Shown here piece after piece: positions 34,597 to 43,720 of a DNA stretch of 64,000 nt. Numbering within the stretch: the first letter of the stretch is position 1; each line of letters begins with the position of its first letter. This DNA comes from CAZIRF01 sp964541755 (GTDB lineage: Bacteria; Spirochaetota; Spirochaetia; Treponematales; Breznakiellaceae). The notes under the pieces are model-generated. The model made no database searches and was not told the DNA's origin. It saw only the letters and a list, made by a program, of their open reading frames with translations. Location: positions 84,557 through 148,556 of the forward strand of contig CAZIRF010000002.1 of NCBI GenBank assembly GCA_964541755.1. Reading direction: 5' to 3'. The position numbers and the translations under genes are program-made.

Positions 34597-36363
34597 CTGA
34601 ATACTATCAAGGCCAAATTTTCCATTCTCGGCCTCCCTGCTCTCATTTTTTTCTATCTCCTAACCACTGTCTTTGCATCATTTTTTTCTTCCCGCATCTT
34701 TTCAATGTACCTGTTTAAAGATGAAACTATACCCACCGCCCTTCTTTTCATTCTGCTCTCTTTACCGTTGGCTGTTTCTCTCTTTCTTGTCGTCTATGCA
34801 ATACGTTTGATACCTGGACTTCGCCTCAAAAAAGCAGGCGGGCGACTTCGCAGCCGCCTTTTTCTTTTCTTCGTCATGACCGTGCTTTTTTCCTCCCTTC
34901 CCTCTACGTTTATTAGCTCCAGGCTAATTTCCGAGATTACGAGAACTTTTTTCTCCATGGATGTTGAAAAAACCATTAAGGATACTCGCTGGTTTGCCCT
35001 GGATGCCTGGAAATTCCGCCTGGAAGCTCTCGAGCAAGTAAGTTCATCAAGCAAACTCGTTCTGGCCCTTGAACTCGAAGCACAGGGGCTTCGGGAAGAA
35101 GCCCTTGATCAACTTTCCTCTGTTCACAGTGAACTTCTCGCCGTACAAAGCTTTCGTCGTATCGACAATCAAACATGGCAGGAAGATCGTTTTACCGGAG
35201 AGAAATCCTTGCATTTGACGGAAGCCCCCTCCAGCAAGGCAGGCTTTCTCTCCAGAAATGAAGCTCGAGACAAGGATTGTATTCGCTACATTCGCTTGGT
35301 CAATGACCGATCCATGCTCGTCGTAACCTTTTCCTTGGGCAAAGATTTTGACAAACGTATCGAAAGACTTGATCACGCAGAATTGATAAATGACACCGTA
35401 TCCTCAATTCGCGACCGGGTCGACTCCATTACTCTTTTTCTGTATATGCTTTTTTCCCTGCCTTCTCTCTTTATCGCCCTTGTCATTGCATTAAGTCTAA
35501 GCGACCAGGTCGCCAAACCGGTTGTAGAACTCTCCAAAGCCACTGCAAAAGTTGCAAATGGCGATTTTTCCGTACGAATTCCAAGTGCGCCAAATGATGA
35601 ACTTGGCGGCCTTGTTGCCGCCTTCAACATGATGGTCAGCGAGCTTAAAATTACCAATGATCTCTCTATACGAACAGAGAAAATCAGTATCTGGCAAGAT
35701 ATTGCACAAAGGCTCGCCCACGAAATAAAAAATCCACTCACACCAATTCGACTCTCTGCAGAACGCTTGCTTCGCCGCTGGGAGAAAAACCCCGAAGGAG
35801 CCGCAGAAATATTGGAAACTTCGGTAAGAACCATTATGCAAGAAGTCGACAACCTTAACACGCTACTTGCAGAGTTCCGATCTTTTTCCCGCTTGCCCCC
35901 ACCCTGTCTCTCAAAGAACGTGCTTCTTTCTCTCATCAGGGAGACAACAAATGTTTTCACCCTATCCTACCAAGATATTACTATAGAGACCGATGAAGTA
36001 GACCCAACTATCACCCTGATGGTCGACAGTCGTCAATTTGCACAAGTTATGCATAACCTTATCCTCAACGCTATAGATGCAATGAATGAAAAGGGAAGCA
36101 TCACCATTCGCGCGGCACGTATTAACAAAAGAGAAAAGACATTCTGTCGCATGACAGTACGAGACACCGGTATCGGGATATCACCAGAAGATATCAAAGA
36201 ACTTTTCAATCCATATTTCACCACAAAAGAACAGGGAACGGGCTTGGGTCTTTCTATTGTCGAGCGTATAATTAGTGAACACAGAGGACAGATCTGGTGT
36301 GAATCGGCAATTGGCTATGGCACCAGTTTCTATATTGATCTTCCAATGGAAACAGACGAATGA
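34597..36363 (+). CDS. NtrB/NtrY-type sensor histidine kinase (probable CTG start)
   Basis: 588 residues if started at the CTG at 34597, which lies 6 bases after GGGAGG and 25 bases after ptsH. The first ATG, at 34705, has no ribosome site and would drop a clear membrane segment (SILGLPALIFFYLLTTVFAS). Further membrane segments, an extracytoplasmic region, a HAMP domain, the phospho-acceptor His in RLAHEIKNPLTPIRLSAE and the ATPase domain (DTGIGISPED, GTGLGLSIVE) follow. It should phosphorylate the regulator encoded next, overlapping by 4 bases. The signal is unknown. The CTG start is inference from spacing and topology. Confidence 0.9.
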   Translation: MNTIKAKFSILGLPALIFFYLLTTVFASFFSSRIFSMYLFKDETIPTALLFILLSLPLAVSLFLVVYAIRLIPGLRLKKAGGRLRSRLFLFFVMTVLFSSLPSTFISSRLISEITRTFFSMDVEKTIKDTRWFALDAWKFRLEALEQVSSSSKLVLALELEAQGLREEALDQLSSVHSELLAVQSFRRIDNQTWQEDRFTGEKSLHLTEAPSSKAGFLSRNEARDKDCIRYIRLVNDRSMLVVTFSLGKDFDKRIERLDHAELINDTVSSIRDRVDSITLFLYMLFSLPSLFIALVIALSLSDQVAKPVVELSKATAKVANGDFSVRIPSAPNDELGGLVAAFNMMVSELKITNDLSIRTEKISIWQDIAQRLAHEIKNPLTPIRLSAERLLRRWEKNPEGAAEILETSVRTIMQEVDNLNTLLAEFRSFSRLPPPCLSKNVLLSLIRETTNVFTLSYQDITIETDEVDPTITLMVDSRQFAQVMHNLILNAIDAMNEKGSITIRAARINKREKTFCRMTVRDTGIGISPEDIKELFNPYFTTKEQGTGLGLSIVERIISEHRGQIWCESAIGYGTSFYIDLPMETDE

Positions 36364-37730
36364 TACAGGTTTTAGTTATCGACGACGAACCGGGCATACG
36401 ATCCACACTCACCATGATCCTCGAAGACGAGGACTATAGCGTTTGTGCCGTCGAAGATGCTCCTTCCGGCATTGAGATGCTCGAAAAAGAAGATATTCCG
36501 CTAATTCTCCTTGATGTTTGGCTCCCCAAAATGGGGGGGATAGACGCCCTGCAAATAATCAAAGAGCGCTGGCCGGAAACAGAAGTCATTATTATTTCCG
36601 GTCATGCCAACGTAGATATGGCAGTTAAAGCAGTTAAATTTGGCGCCTTTGATTTTCTAGAAAAACCACTCTCTCTAGATAAAGTTCTTACTGTTGTTCG
36701 CAATGCACTTTCCCTTCGTTCCCTTAAAAAAGAAAATGCCGGGCTAAAAAAGGCGATTGGTAAAGATGAAATAATCGGGACATCAGAGCCAATTATGGCA
36801 ATTCGTCAACTCATCGATCAATCTGCAAAAAGTGATGCACGCATCCTCATCACCGGCGAAAATGGTACCGGAAAAGAATTGGTAGCACGGGCAATACATC
36901 GCGGATCAAAACGATCGGAATATCCCTTTGTAGAAGTAAACTGTGCAGCCATACCGGACACCCTTATCGAAAGTGAACTCTTTGGACATGAAAAAGGGGC
37001 CTTTACCGATGCCGTCTCTTCTCGTAAAGGCCGTTTTGAACTTGCGAGTGGCGGCACACTCTTTCTTGATGAGATTGGGGATATGTCCCTCTCTGCCCAG
37101 GCAAAAGTGTTGCGCGCCATCCAAGAACAAAAAATAGAACGCGTTGGCGGTGAAAAGGTAATATCCGTGGATGTCCGAATTATTGCTGCAACAAACAAGG
37201 ATCTTAAAGCGGCATGCCGCGATGGGAGTTTTCGCGAAGATCTCTTCTTTCGCCTTAATGTTATACCCATACATGTACCAACTCTTAGAGATCGCCCCGA
37301 CGACATACCACAACTTCTCTATGCCTTTCTCGGTCAACTGGGATATAAAGAGATTCGTCTGGATGAATCCGCCACAGATATGCTTAAAAAGCACTCTTGG
37401 CCAGGTAACGTACGCGAGCTTCGCAATGTTGCGGAGCGAATTGCCATTTTGGTTGATGATACCCTGGTAAAAGCCTCATCACTCGAAACCATTTTTCAGT
37501 ATCAAGAACATATCAATCCAGATTCCAATGATTTTGTATCATCACATCGAACAAATGAGCTTTATACATTGCCTTATTCGGAAGCCAAAGAAGCGTTTGA
37601 ACGAAGTTATCTTGGCTATAAATTGAAGGAAAACTCCGGTATAATATCAAAGACAGCAGAGGCAATCGGTATGTACCCAAGCAACCTTCATGCAAAGATC
37701 AAGAAACTGGGAATCAAGGTAGAAGAATGA
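36360..37730 (+). CDS. NtrC-family sigma-54-dependent response regulator
   Basis: 456 residues: receiver domain with Asp52 (LLDVWLP), AAA+ domain with P-loop GENGTGKE (about 166-173), and a C-terminal Fis-type helix-turn-helix (ISKTAEAIGMYPSNLHAKIK). The sigma-54 contact loop reads GAFTDA (213-218) rather than the usual GAFTGA. It activates sigma-54 promoters when phosphorylated by the partner kinase. Its start overlaps the kinase stop (ATGA) and its stop overlaps lexA in the same way. Target genes cannot be read from the window. Confidence 0.95.
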   Translation: MIQVLVIDDEPGIRSTLTMILEDEDYSVCAVEDAPSGIEMLEKEDIPLILLDVWLPKMGGIDALQIIKERWPETEVIIISGHANVDMAVKAVKFGAFDFLEKPLSLDKVLTVVRNALSLRSLKKENAGLKKAIGKDEIIGTSEPIMAIRQLIDQSAKSDARILITGENGTGKELVARAIHRGSKRSEYPFVEVNCAAIPDTLIESELFGHEKGAFTDAVSSRKGRFELASGGTLFLDEIGDMSLSAQAKVLRAIQEQKIERVGGEKVISVDVRIIAATNKDLKAACRDGSFREDLFFRLNVIPIHVPTLRDRPDDIPQLLYAFLGQLGYKEIRLDESATDMLKKHSWPGNVRELRNVAERIAILVDDTLVKASSLETIFQYQEHINPDSNDFVSSHRTNELYTLPYSEAKEAFERSYLGYKLKENSGIISKTAEAIGMYPSNLHAKIKKLGIKVEE

Positions 37731-38347
37731 GGGCATTAACCGCACGACAACAAGAATTTCTCAGCTATATCTGTTCATTTATTGATGAGCATAACTATCC
37801 CCCTACCATCCGGGAAATGGCAGCTCGCTTTTCGGTATCGGTAAAGGGTGCATATGATCATGTTCTGGCCCTAAAGAAAAAAGGCTTTATCAATTATGAT
37901 GGCAAAAGATCTCGCGCCATAGAAATTATCAAAAATGATAACTCCGAAGAAGAGCTCGACGACAGCCGTCGGGTAGCCGAAATTCCAATAATGGGAGATG
38001 TAGCTGCCGGTAAGCCAATTATGTCGGAAGAAAATCGCGAAGGATCGGTACTCGTACCATGGGCAGTTCTCAAAACCGGCTGTCAATACTTTGCCATGCG
38101 CGTTCACGGTGACTCAATGACCGGCGCAGGAATATTCCCCGATGATATCGTCGTTATCGAAAAAACAGAAAATGTACGCAACAACGATATTGTTGTTGCC
38201 GTTTTGGATGATAGGGTAACCATTAAAAGATTTTTTCGCGAGAGCACCAGAATTTGCCTGCAACCGGAAAACAGTGCTTACAAGCCTATCTATTGCCAGG
38301 ATATCAGACTGATAGGTAAGCTTTCTTACCTTATTCGTTTGTATTGA
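37727..38347 (+). CDS. lexA: LexA repressor
   Basis: 206 residues. N-terminal winged helix (TIREMAARFSVSVKGAYDHV), self-cleavage site Ala94-Gly95 (DVAAGKP), catalytic Ser130 (VHGDSMTGAG) and Lys167 (RVTIKRFF). It represses SOS genes until RecA filaments trigger its cleavage. It has no own promoter that I can see and overlaps the response regulator by 4 bases, so it is transcribed with hprK-ptsH and the two-component genes. That is unusual, because lexA normally controls itself. Confidence 0.96.
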   Translation: MRALTARQQEFLSYICSFIDEHNYPPTIREMAARFSVSVKGAYDHVLALKKKGFINYDGKRSRAIEIIKNDNSEEELDDSRRVAEIPIMGDVAAGKPIMSEENREGSVLVPWAVLKTGCQYFAMRVHGDSMTGAGIFPDDIVVIEKTENVRNNDIVVAVLDDRVTIKRFFRESTRICLQPENSAYKPIYCQDIRLIGKLSYLIRLY

Positions 38348-38357
38348 CGGGGTCTGT

Positions 38358-39341
38358 ATGGCAAAAGGAACGTGTTTTATTTACGCAGGACCGGAACTCG
38401 GAGAAAAGCAGGATGCCATACAGGCGATCCGCGGCAAGCTTGCCAAGAGTAGTGGTAACCCGGCTGAAGAACATCGATATTACATCAGTGAAACTGACGT
38501 ATCTCTAATCGTCAGCGACATACAAAATGCAAGCTTATTTTCTGATACCAGACTGTTTTTGGTTTTCGGAGCGGATGAAATCAAGAAAAAAGACGACACT
38601 ACTCTTTTTTCATCCTGCATTAAAAACATACCCGACGATACCGTTCTTTTACTCATTACCGATACCAATGGTATTGATAAAAAAATTGAACAAATTATTC
38701 CAAAGGATAATAAAAAGATTTTTTGGGAGCTCTTTGAAAATCGAAAGAGCGCATGGATACGGGATTTTTTGGGAAAGGCCGGATTCAAGATTGATAATGA
38801 CGCCATAGATGCCATCCTGGAACTCGTAGAAAACAATACTGATTCTCTTCGACAAGAATTGGGACGATTTCCTCTGTTTTTTCAAACAGGAAGCATGATA
38901 TCCGCAGAAGATGTCGAAAAAGTTTTGGCACACACTCGCCAAGAATCGGCGTTTACACTATTTTCTGCCATAGCCGAACGAGACTGCTGCCGCGCGATTG
39001 ATATTGTTCAAACGCTTCTGGCATCCAAAGAAGCCCCCGTTCAAATATTGGCTGGACTCAATTGGTGTTTCAAACGCCTCCAAGACTATCTTTTACTCAA
39101 AGAAACAGGGAAGCTCAATGATTTCGAATTGAGAAAAGCAGGTATCACCACAAAGAGGGCGCAATCCGATTACCAAGCTGCAAGCCGACACTACGACAGC
39201 GCCATGTGTCGCCTTGCCCGGCGTATGTTATCAGCCTATGATATTCAATTCCGTTCCACTGCGGGTCCTCTCGAAAAGACCCGCATGGAAATTTTGATAG
39301 TTACTCTTTTGGATCCCCAGCTGCTATCTACCGCGTGTTAA
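38358..39341 (+). CDS. holA: DNA polymerase III delta subunit
   Basis: 327 residues. The N-terminal part (TCFIYAGPELGEKQDAIQAI) and the helical domains match HolA, the clamp-loader subunit that opens the beta clamp. It starts 10 bases after lexA with ACGGGG upstream and ends the operon. Its last 14 bases overlap the convergent antiporter gene, and there is no terminator between them. Confidence 0.9.
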   Translation: MAKGTCFIYAGPELGEKQDAIQAIRGKLAKSSGNPAEEHRYYISETDVSLIVSDIQNASLFSDTRLFLVFGADEIKKKDDTTLFSSCIKNIPDDTVLLLITDTNGIDKKIEQIIPKDNKKIFWELFENRKSAWIRDFLGKAGFKIDNDAIDAILELVENNTDSLRQELGRFPLFFQTGSMISAEDVEKVLAHTRQESAFTLFSAIAERDCCRAIDIVQTLLASKEAPVQILAGLNWCFKRLQDYLLLKETGKLNDFELRKAGITTKRAQSDYQAASRHYDSAMCRLARRMLSAYDIQFRSTAGPLEKTRMEILIVTLLDPQLLSTAC

Positions 39342-41472
39342 ACAGAGAGACCACCTCTTCGGCGTTCTTGGCAGCCATGATGTCAGTACGCAATTGATCA
39401 TCCTTAAGCACCCCGCCAATAGCAGACAGAAATTGAATATGTGGGCCGGATATCTTCTTGGGTGATACAATCATAATGAATAAACGGCACGGCGCTCCAT
39501 CGATTGATTCAAATTCAACCCCTTTTGCAGCAAGACCAACCGCGACACTTACTTCCTTGATACCATCACTCTTTGCATGAGGTAACGCTATACCATGCTG
39601 CATCCCGGTACTCATGGTATGCTCCCGTTGCAATACATCTGCAAGTACTTGTGCACGATTCGATACTTTTCCGTTTGCCACAAGAATATCAATCAACTCA
39701 CCAAGAATACCTTCTTTTGTCGTCGCTTTGAGATCAACACATACGCCTTCTTTCTGAATCAATTTCAGAATGTCCTTGTCCGAACGACCATCCAAATCAG
39801 ATAGTTCTTTGCGCATGGTTTCCGGGTCACTGTTGCTTTTCAAGCGGTCAATGGAATCATGAAGAGAAACAATTACTTCATATACAGCCGTTTTGATAAA
39901 GTTGAGGTCCTCTTTGTTTGTCTCGATTTGAACAATATTTTCCTCTTCCAAAATCGAGAGTGAAATATCACCTTTACGCGCTTGCGAGAGCCCTTCATCA
40001 ATGTTCATCATTTGAACATAGAAACCTTCCATACGAAGATCCTTTAAAAGGATATCTACCACAAGATCTGCAATCTCATCGGAGGGGAACTCCCATCGTA
40101 CACTTGCAGAAGTTCCTTCTTTCATCGCCTTCTTCATACCGGCACCGGGTATTTTCAAACTAAAATTAAGAATGGGCGGCGCCAAAAGCGTCGTAACCAA
40201 GGTCATTAGTATTGTAATACCAAAGAGTTTTTCATCAAGAACACCAACCGCGAGACCAATTCCGGCTATAATAAGGGCTACTTCACCACGGGGAACCATA
40301 CCCGCACCAATACGAAAGGCCCCTTTCATATTGAATCCCAAGCTCAAGGCCGGAATACCACACCCAATTACCTTGGCCAAAATCGCGAGCACGCTATAAA
40401 TACCGCCAATAACAAGTACCTCAACATTCATTATCTCTTTCACATTGACGAGCATACCCATGACAGCAAAAAAGAGCGGTACAAAAAACTCATACAGACC
40501 ATGTATACGTTCCTGAATTACAGCGGCGATATCGGTTTTTGAAAGAGAGAGACCGGCAATATAGGCACCTATTATCATGGCAAGACCCTGTTTTTCAAAG
40601 ATCCCCGCAAGCAACAAAGCAATACCCAAAGCCATAACCGAGAAATCATAGGAGTGTTTGAACTTTTTGAGCAATGCACCCAATTGCCGATAAAAAATGA
40701 GTCCCAATGCCGTGAAGCCCAGCCAAATTCCAAAAGCCTTCAAGGCAATCATGCCTATTTTAAAGCCGCTGATCGCCTCTGTGCTTCCTGCGCTTCCGGT
40801 TGACATGGCGACAATACCCATAACGACGGCCAGTAAAATAATACCCAATACATCATCAAAAACGGCTGCAGCCAAGGTTGTAACACCTTCCGGACTATCC
40901 ATTTTCTTTTGATCAGAGAGGATTCGAGCCGTAATACCTACAGAAGTGGCTGTCGACATAATTCCCAAGAACAGAGACAGGGGATCCATAAACGAGACAT
41001 CAAAGGCAAAAACGGCAACCAAGGCACCCAGCACAAACGAGAAGATCGCACCGCCAATACCAACGAGACCACCAGCAAGCGAATAGCGAAGGAACAGCCC
41101 AAGATCCGTTTCAAGACCCGATGCAAAAAGCAAAATGATTGAAGCAACAGTAGAAAATGCATAGAGTTCGGGACTTACCGCAAGAGCTTCGGACGCAACA
41201 GGGAAAATACCATGCGGGAAACCGGGAAGGGCGATACCCCCCAATGCGAAAGGACCAATAACTATTCCGGCCAGCAACTCTCCCAAAACCGATGGAATGC
41301 CAAGTTTTTTGACCAATCCACCACCCAAACGTACCGCAAAAAGGATAATACCGATCTGTAAAACCAAATTGGCCATTACCTCGGTAATGGACCCCGCCTC
41401 ATTGGCAAAGAGCGTTCCCGCAACGAGAAGCAGAATGAGGGCCGCTACTGCGGTCTTGCCGAATTTACTCAT
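39328..41472 (-). CDS. CPA2-type cation/proton antiporter fused to a PTS EIIA domain
   Basis: 714 residues. About 400 N-terminal residues form 11-13 membrane segments of a Kef/Na-H antiporter (e.g. GELLAGIVIGPFALGG, GAYIAGLSLSKTDIA). A ~110-residue cytoplasmic linker leads to an EIIA (fructose/Ntr type) domain with phospho-accepting His632 in GIALPHAKS. The EIIA part is clearly paralogous to PtsN encoded at 55.2 kb. Phosphorylation by HPr could gate ion exchange; this is inference. The start at 41472 has GGGGG upstream. It has its own promoter. Confidence 0.92.
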   Translation of the reverse strand: MSKFGKTAVAALILLLVAGTLFANEAGSITEVMANLVLQIGIILFAVRLGGGLVKKLGIPSVLGELLAGIVIGPFALGGIALPGFPHGIFPVASEALAVSPELYAFSTVASIILLFASGLETDLGLFLRYSLAGGLVGIGGAIFSFVLGALVAVFAFDVSFMDPLSLFLGIMSTATSVGITARILSDQKKMDSPEGVTTLAAAVFDDVLGIILLAVVMGIVAMSTGSAGSTEAISGFKIGMIALKAFGIWLGFTALGLIFYRQLGALLKKFKHSYDFSVMALGIALLLAGIFEKQGLAMIIGAYIAGLSLSKTDIAAVIQERIHGLYEFFVPLFFAVMGMLVNVKEIMNVEVLVIGGIYSVLAILAKVIGCGIPALSLGFNMKGAFRIGAGMVPRGEVALIIAGIGLAVGVLDEKLFGITILMTLVTTLLAPPILNFSLKIPGAGMKKAMKEGTSASVRWEFPSDEIADLVVDILLKDLRMEGFYVQMMNIDEGLSQARKGDISLSILEEENIVQIETNKEDLNFIKTAVYEVIVSLHDSIDRLKSNSDPETMRKELSDLDGRSDKDILKLIQKEGVCVDLKATTKEGILGELIDILVANGKVSNRAQVLADVLQREHTMSTGMQHGIALPHAKSDGIKEVSVAVGLAAKGVEFESIDGAPCRLFIMIVSPKKISGPHIQFLSAIGGVLKDDQLRTDIMAAKNAEEVVSLFNTR

Positions 41473-41521
41473 ATAACCCCCACAGGGCACTTTTTATGCG
41501 CCCGTTGACATATGCCAGAAA

Positions 41522-41550
41522 ATCATGCGCTTTTAGTGCATTCTTTGCAA
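41522..41550 (-). promoter_or_regulatory. Promoter of the antiporter-EIIA gene
   Basis: On the minus strand TTGCAA (41545-41550), a 17-base spacer and CATGAT (41522-41527), about 50 bases before the start codon. Only a weak CCCC/GGGG hairpin lies between ppk1 and this promoter, so read-through from ppk1 is possible. Confidence 0.5.
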
Positions 41551-41602
41551 GGGTATTCTTGATATGACCCCGTAAATTTTTTGGGGTTTTCATGAGATAG
41601 AT

Positions 41603-43720
41603 CTATATAACCGGTTTTCTCCTTATTTTAAAGGCTCCCTGTGTTCCCGCACTCACCATTTCACAACGTCGGCCCATTGTTTCGTATATTCGCTGTTGTG
41701 CCGGTCGAGTATCTGCATGCTTTTCATTTTTAACAGCACACCATTTCCCATCTTTTTGCAGCTCATACGCACTGACATGATCATCAAAATATCCCAGCAG
41801 CAATTCTGTCAAATGATGTCTTTGTTCATCTTGAATTACCGGAAACATAAGTTCAACACGCTTTTCCAAATTCCTCGTCATGAGATCCGCACTTGATAGA
41901 TACACTTCTTCCGAGCCACCATTGGCAAACCAATATATCCTGGCATGTTCAAGGTAGCGATCAATAGTACTTACAACCCGAATATTCTCTGATAGGCCGA
42001 CAGTACCGGGTATCAACAGGCAAATTCCACGAATATTCAGCAACACTTCAACCCCCGCACAAGAGGCTCGATACAAGGCATCTATAATATCCTTGTCCGA
42101 AAGAGAATTGCATTTAAGCATGATACGTGCGCTCTGATGTTGATTGGCCCTGGTAATTTCACGCTCTATCATTTCAATCAGTTTGAATTTTAATGTCGCC
42201 GGTGCCAGAGCGAGAGTCGAAAACAAACTGTGTGATGAATACCCTGTAATAACATTAAAAAACAAGCCAGTCTCATACGCTATCAAATCATCACAGGTAA
42301 AGTATCCTATATCTCCATAAAGACGCGCCGTCCGATCATTGAAGTTCCCGGTTGAGAGATAGATATAACGCTTGATTCCGGCGCTTTCCCGACGTACGAC
42401 CAATGCCGCCTTCGCATGTACCTTAAGACTTGCCAAGCCATACACAACAATGACCCCTGCCTGCTCCAAACGAGCAGCCCAGGTAATATTACGCCCCTCA
42501 TCAAAACGTGCCTTAAGTTCCACAAGAGCCGTTACCTGCTTGCCATTTCTCGCGGCATGTTCCAACGCCTTCACAATGGGAGAATCCCCACTGGTACGGT
42601 AAAGGGTAACTTTTATTGCTGCAACATTCGGATCCTCGGCAGCTTCTCGAAAGAAACGTACAACCGGATCAAAACTATTATAGGGAAAGTGAAGATAGCG
42701 GTCTTCCATCTGTATACTTGCCCAGAGATCCTCTTCTGGATCAAAAAATGGTGGGAGCAAATGCCGCCAGGAGTCATCATGCAAATGGGGAAATTCATTT
42801 GACGTTGCCAAGTCCATAAGTGTTCGCAGATCTATTGGCCCCGGCATCTCATAGATATCTTCTCTTTGAAGCTCAAGCCGTTCCGCCAGGGTATCACGAA
42901 TACAGGGGCTTTCCGGTGAAATGGATAAACGCACCGGTATTGATAACTCCCTTTTTACCAATACCTGTTCCATAGCTTCCACAAAATCCTCATCGCGCTC
43001 TTCATCCACTGCAAAATCGGCATCGCGTGTCAACTTGAAAAGGGTTCGCTCCAATACGGAATACCCGGGATACAAGTCCTCACCACACAAGGCCACCACA
43101 TGATCTATCAAAGTCCAGGAACGCGCTGCCGTTTCGTTTTTGGGCAACCAGACGATACGCGGTAAGCTTGCAGGTATTTGAACGATAGAAAGCAAATCCC
43201 CTTCATCATCAGAATTTTTATCCTTGGGTCGCAACAAAAATGCAGCATGCAAACGCAAATTGCCAATACTGGGGAGTGCTTGATCTTCTTCAAAACGCAA
43301 GGGCGTTAAGAGAGGTTGCACTTCACGACGAAAATAATCTTCAACGTACGCGACATCCTGTAACGAATACTCAGAAGGAGCAACATAAGGAATCCCGGCA
43401 GCTTCCATATCCGGTAAAATTTGAGTATTGAAACACTCATATTGTTGCGTCACAATATTTTTTATTCTGATAACCGCCTCTGCGAATTGTTTGGCGGGAG
43501 TCATACCGGCCAAATCCACGCCACCACCGTTACGTATCGCCCGTTTAAGCGCCGCAATGCGAACCATGAAAAACTCATCAAAATTGGAAGAGACTATCGA
43601 CAGAAACTTGAGGCGCTCAAGAACCGGTTTCTCCCGCTTGAGTGCTTGGTCCAATACACGCGCATTGAAGTCTATCCAGGACAACTCCCGATTGAGGTAT
43701 ACAGGTTTTATTTTTTTCAT
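41603..43720 (-). CDS. ppk1: Polyphosphate kinase 1
   Basis: 705 residues, full length. The N-terminal domain starts YLNRELSWIDFNARVLDQA. The catalytic core has KVHAKAALVVRRE with the autophosphorylated His, the ATP loop and YLSTGNFNDRTARLYGDIG; a second HxK-like region has SADLMTRNLEKRVELMFPV. It reversibly makes polyphosphate from ATP. Its start overlaps the ppx stop (ATGA), so synthesis and breakdown enzymes are coupled. Confidence 0.97.
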   Translation of the reverse strand: MKKIKPVYLNRELSWIDFNARVLDQALKREKPVLERLKFLSIVSSNFDEFFMVRIAALKRAIRNGGGVDLAGMTPAKQFAEAVIRIKNIVTQQYECFNTQILPDMEAAGIPYVAPSEYSLQDVAYVEDYFRREVQPLLTPLRFEEDQALPSIGNLRLHAAFLLRPKDKNSDDEGDLLSIVQIPASLPRIVWLPKNETAARSWTLIDHVVALCGEDLYPGYSVLERTLFKLTRDADFAVDEERDEDFVEAMEQVLVKRELSIPVRLSISPESPCIRDTLAERLELQREDIYEMPGPIDLRTLMDLATSNEFPHLHDDSWRHLLPPFFDPEEDLWASIQMEDRYLHFPYNSFDPVVRFFREAAEDPNVAAIKVTLYRTSGDSPIVKALEHAARNGKQVTALVELKARFDEGRNITWAARLEQAGVIVVYGLASLKVHAKAALVVRRESAGIKRYIYLSTGNFNDRTARLYGDIGYFTCDDLIAYETGLFFNVITGYSSHSLFSTLALAPATLKFKLIEMIEREITRANQHQSARIMLKCNSLSDKDIIDALYRASCAGVEVLLNIRGICLLIPGTVGLSENIRVVSTIDRYLEHARIYWFANGGSEEVYLSSADLMTRNLEKRVELMFPVIQDEQRHHLTELLLGYFDDHVSAYELQKDGKWCAVKNEKHADTRPAQQRIYETMGRRCEMVSAGTQGAFKIRRKPVI

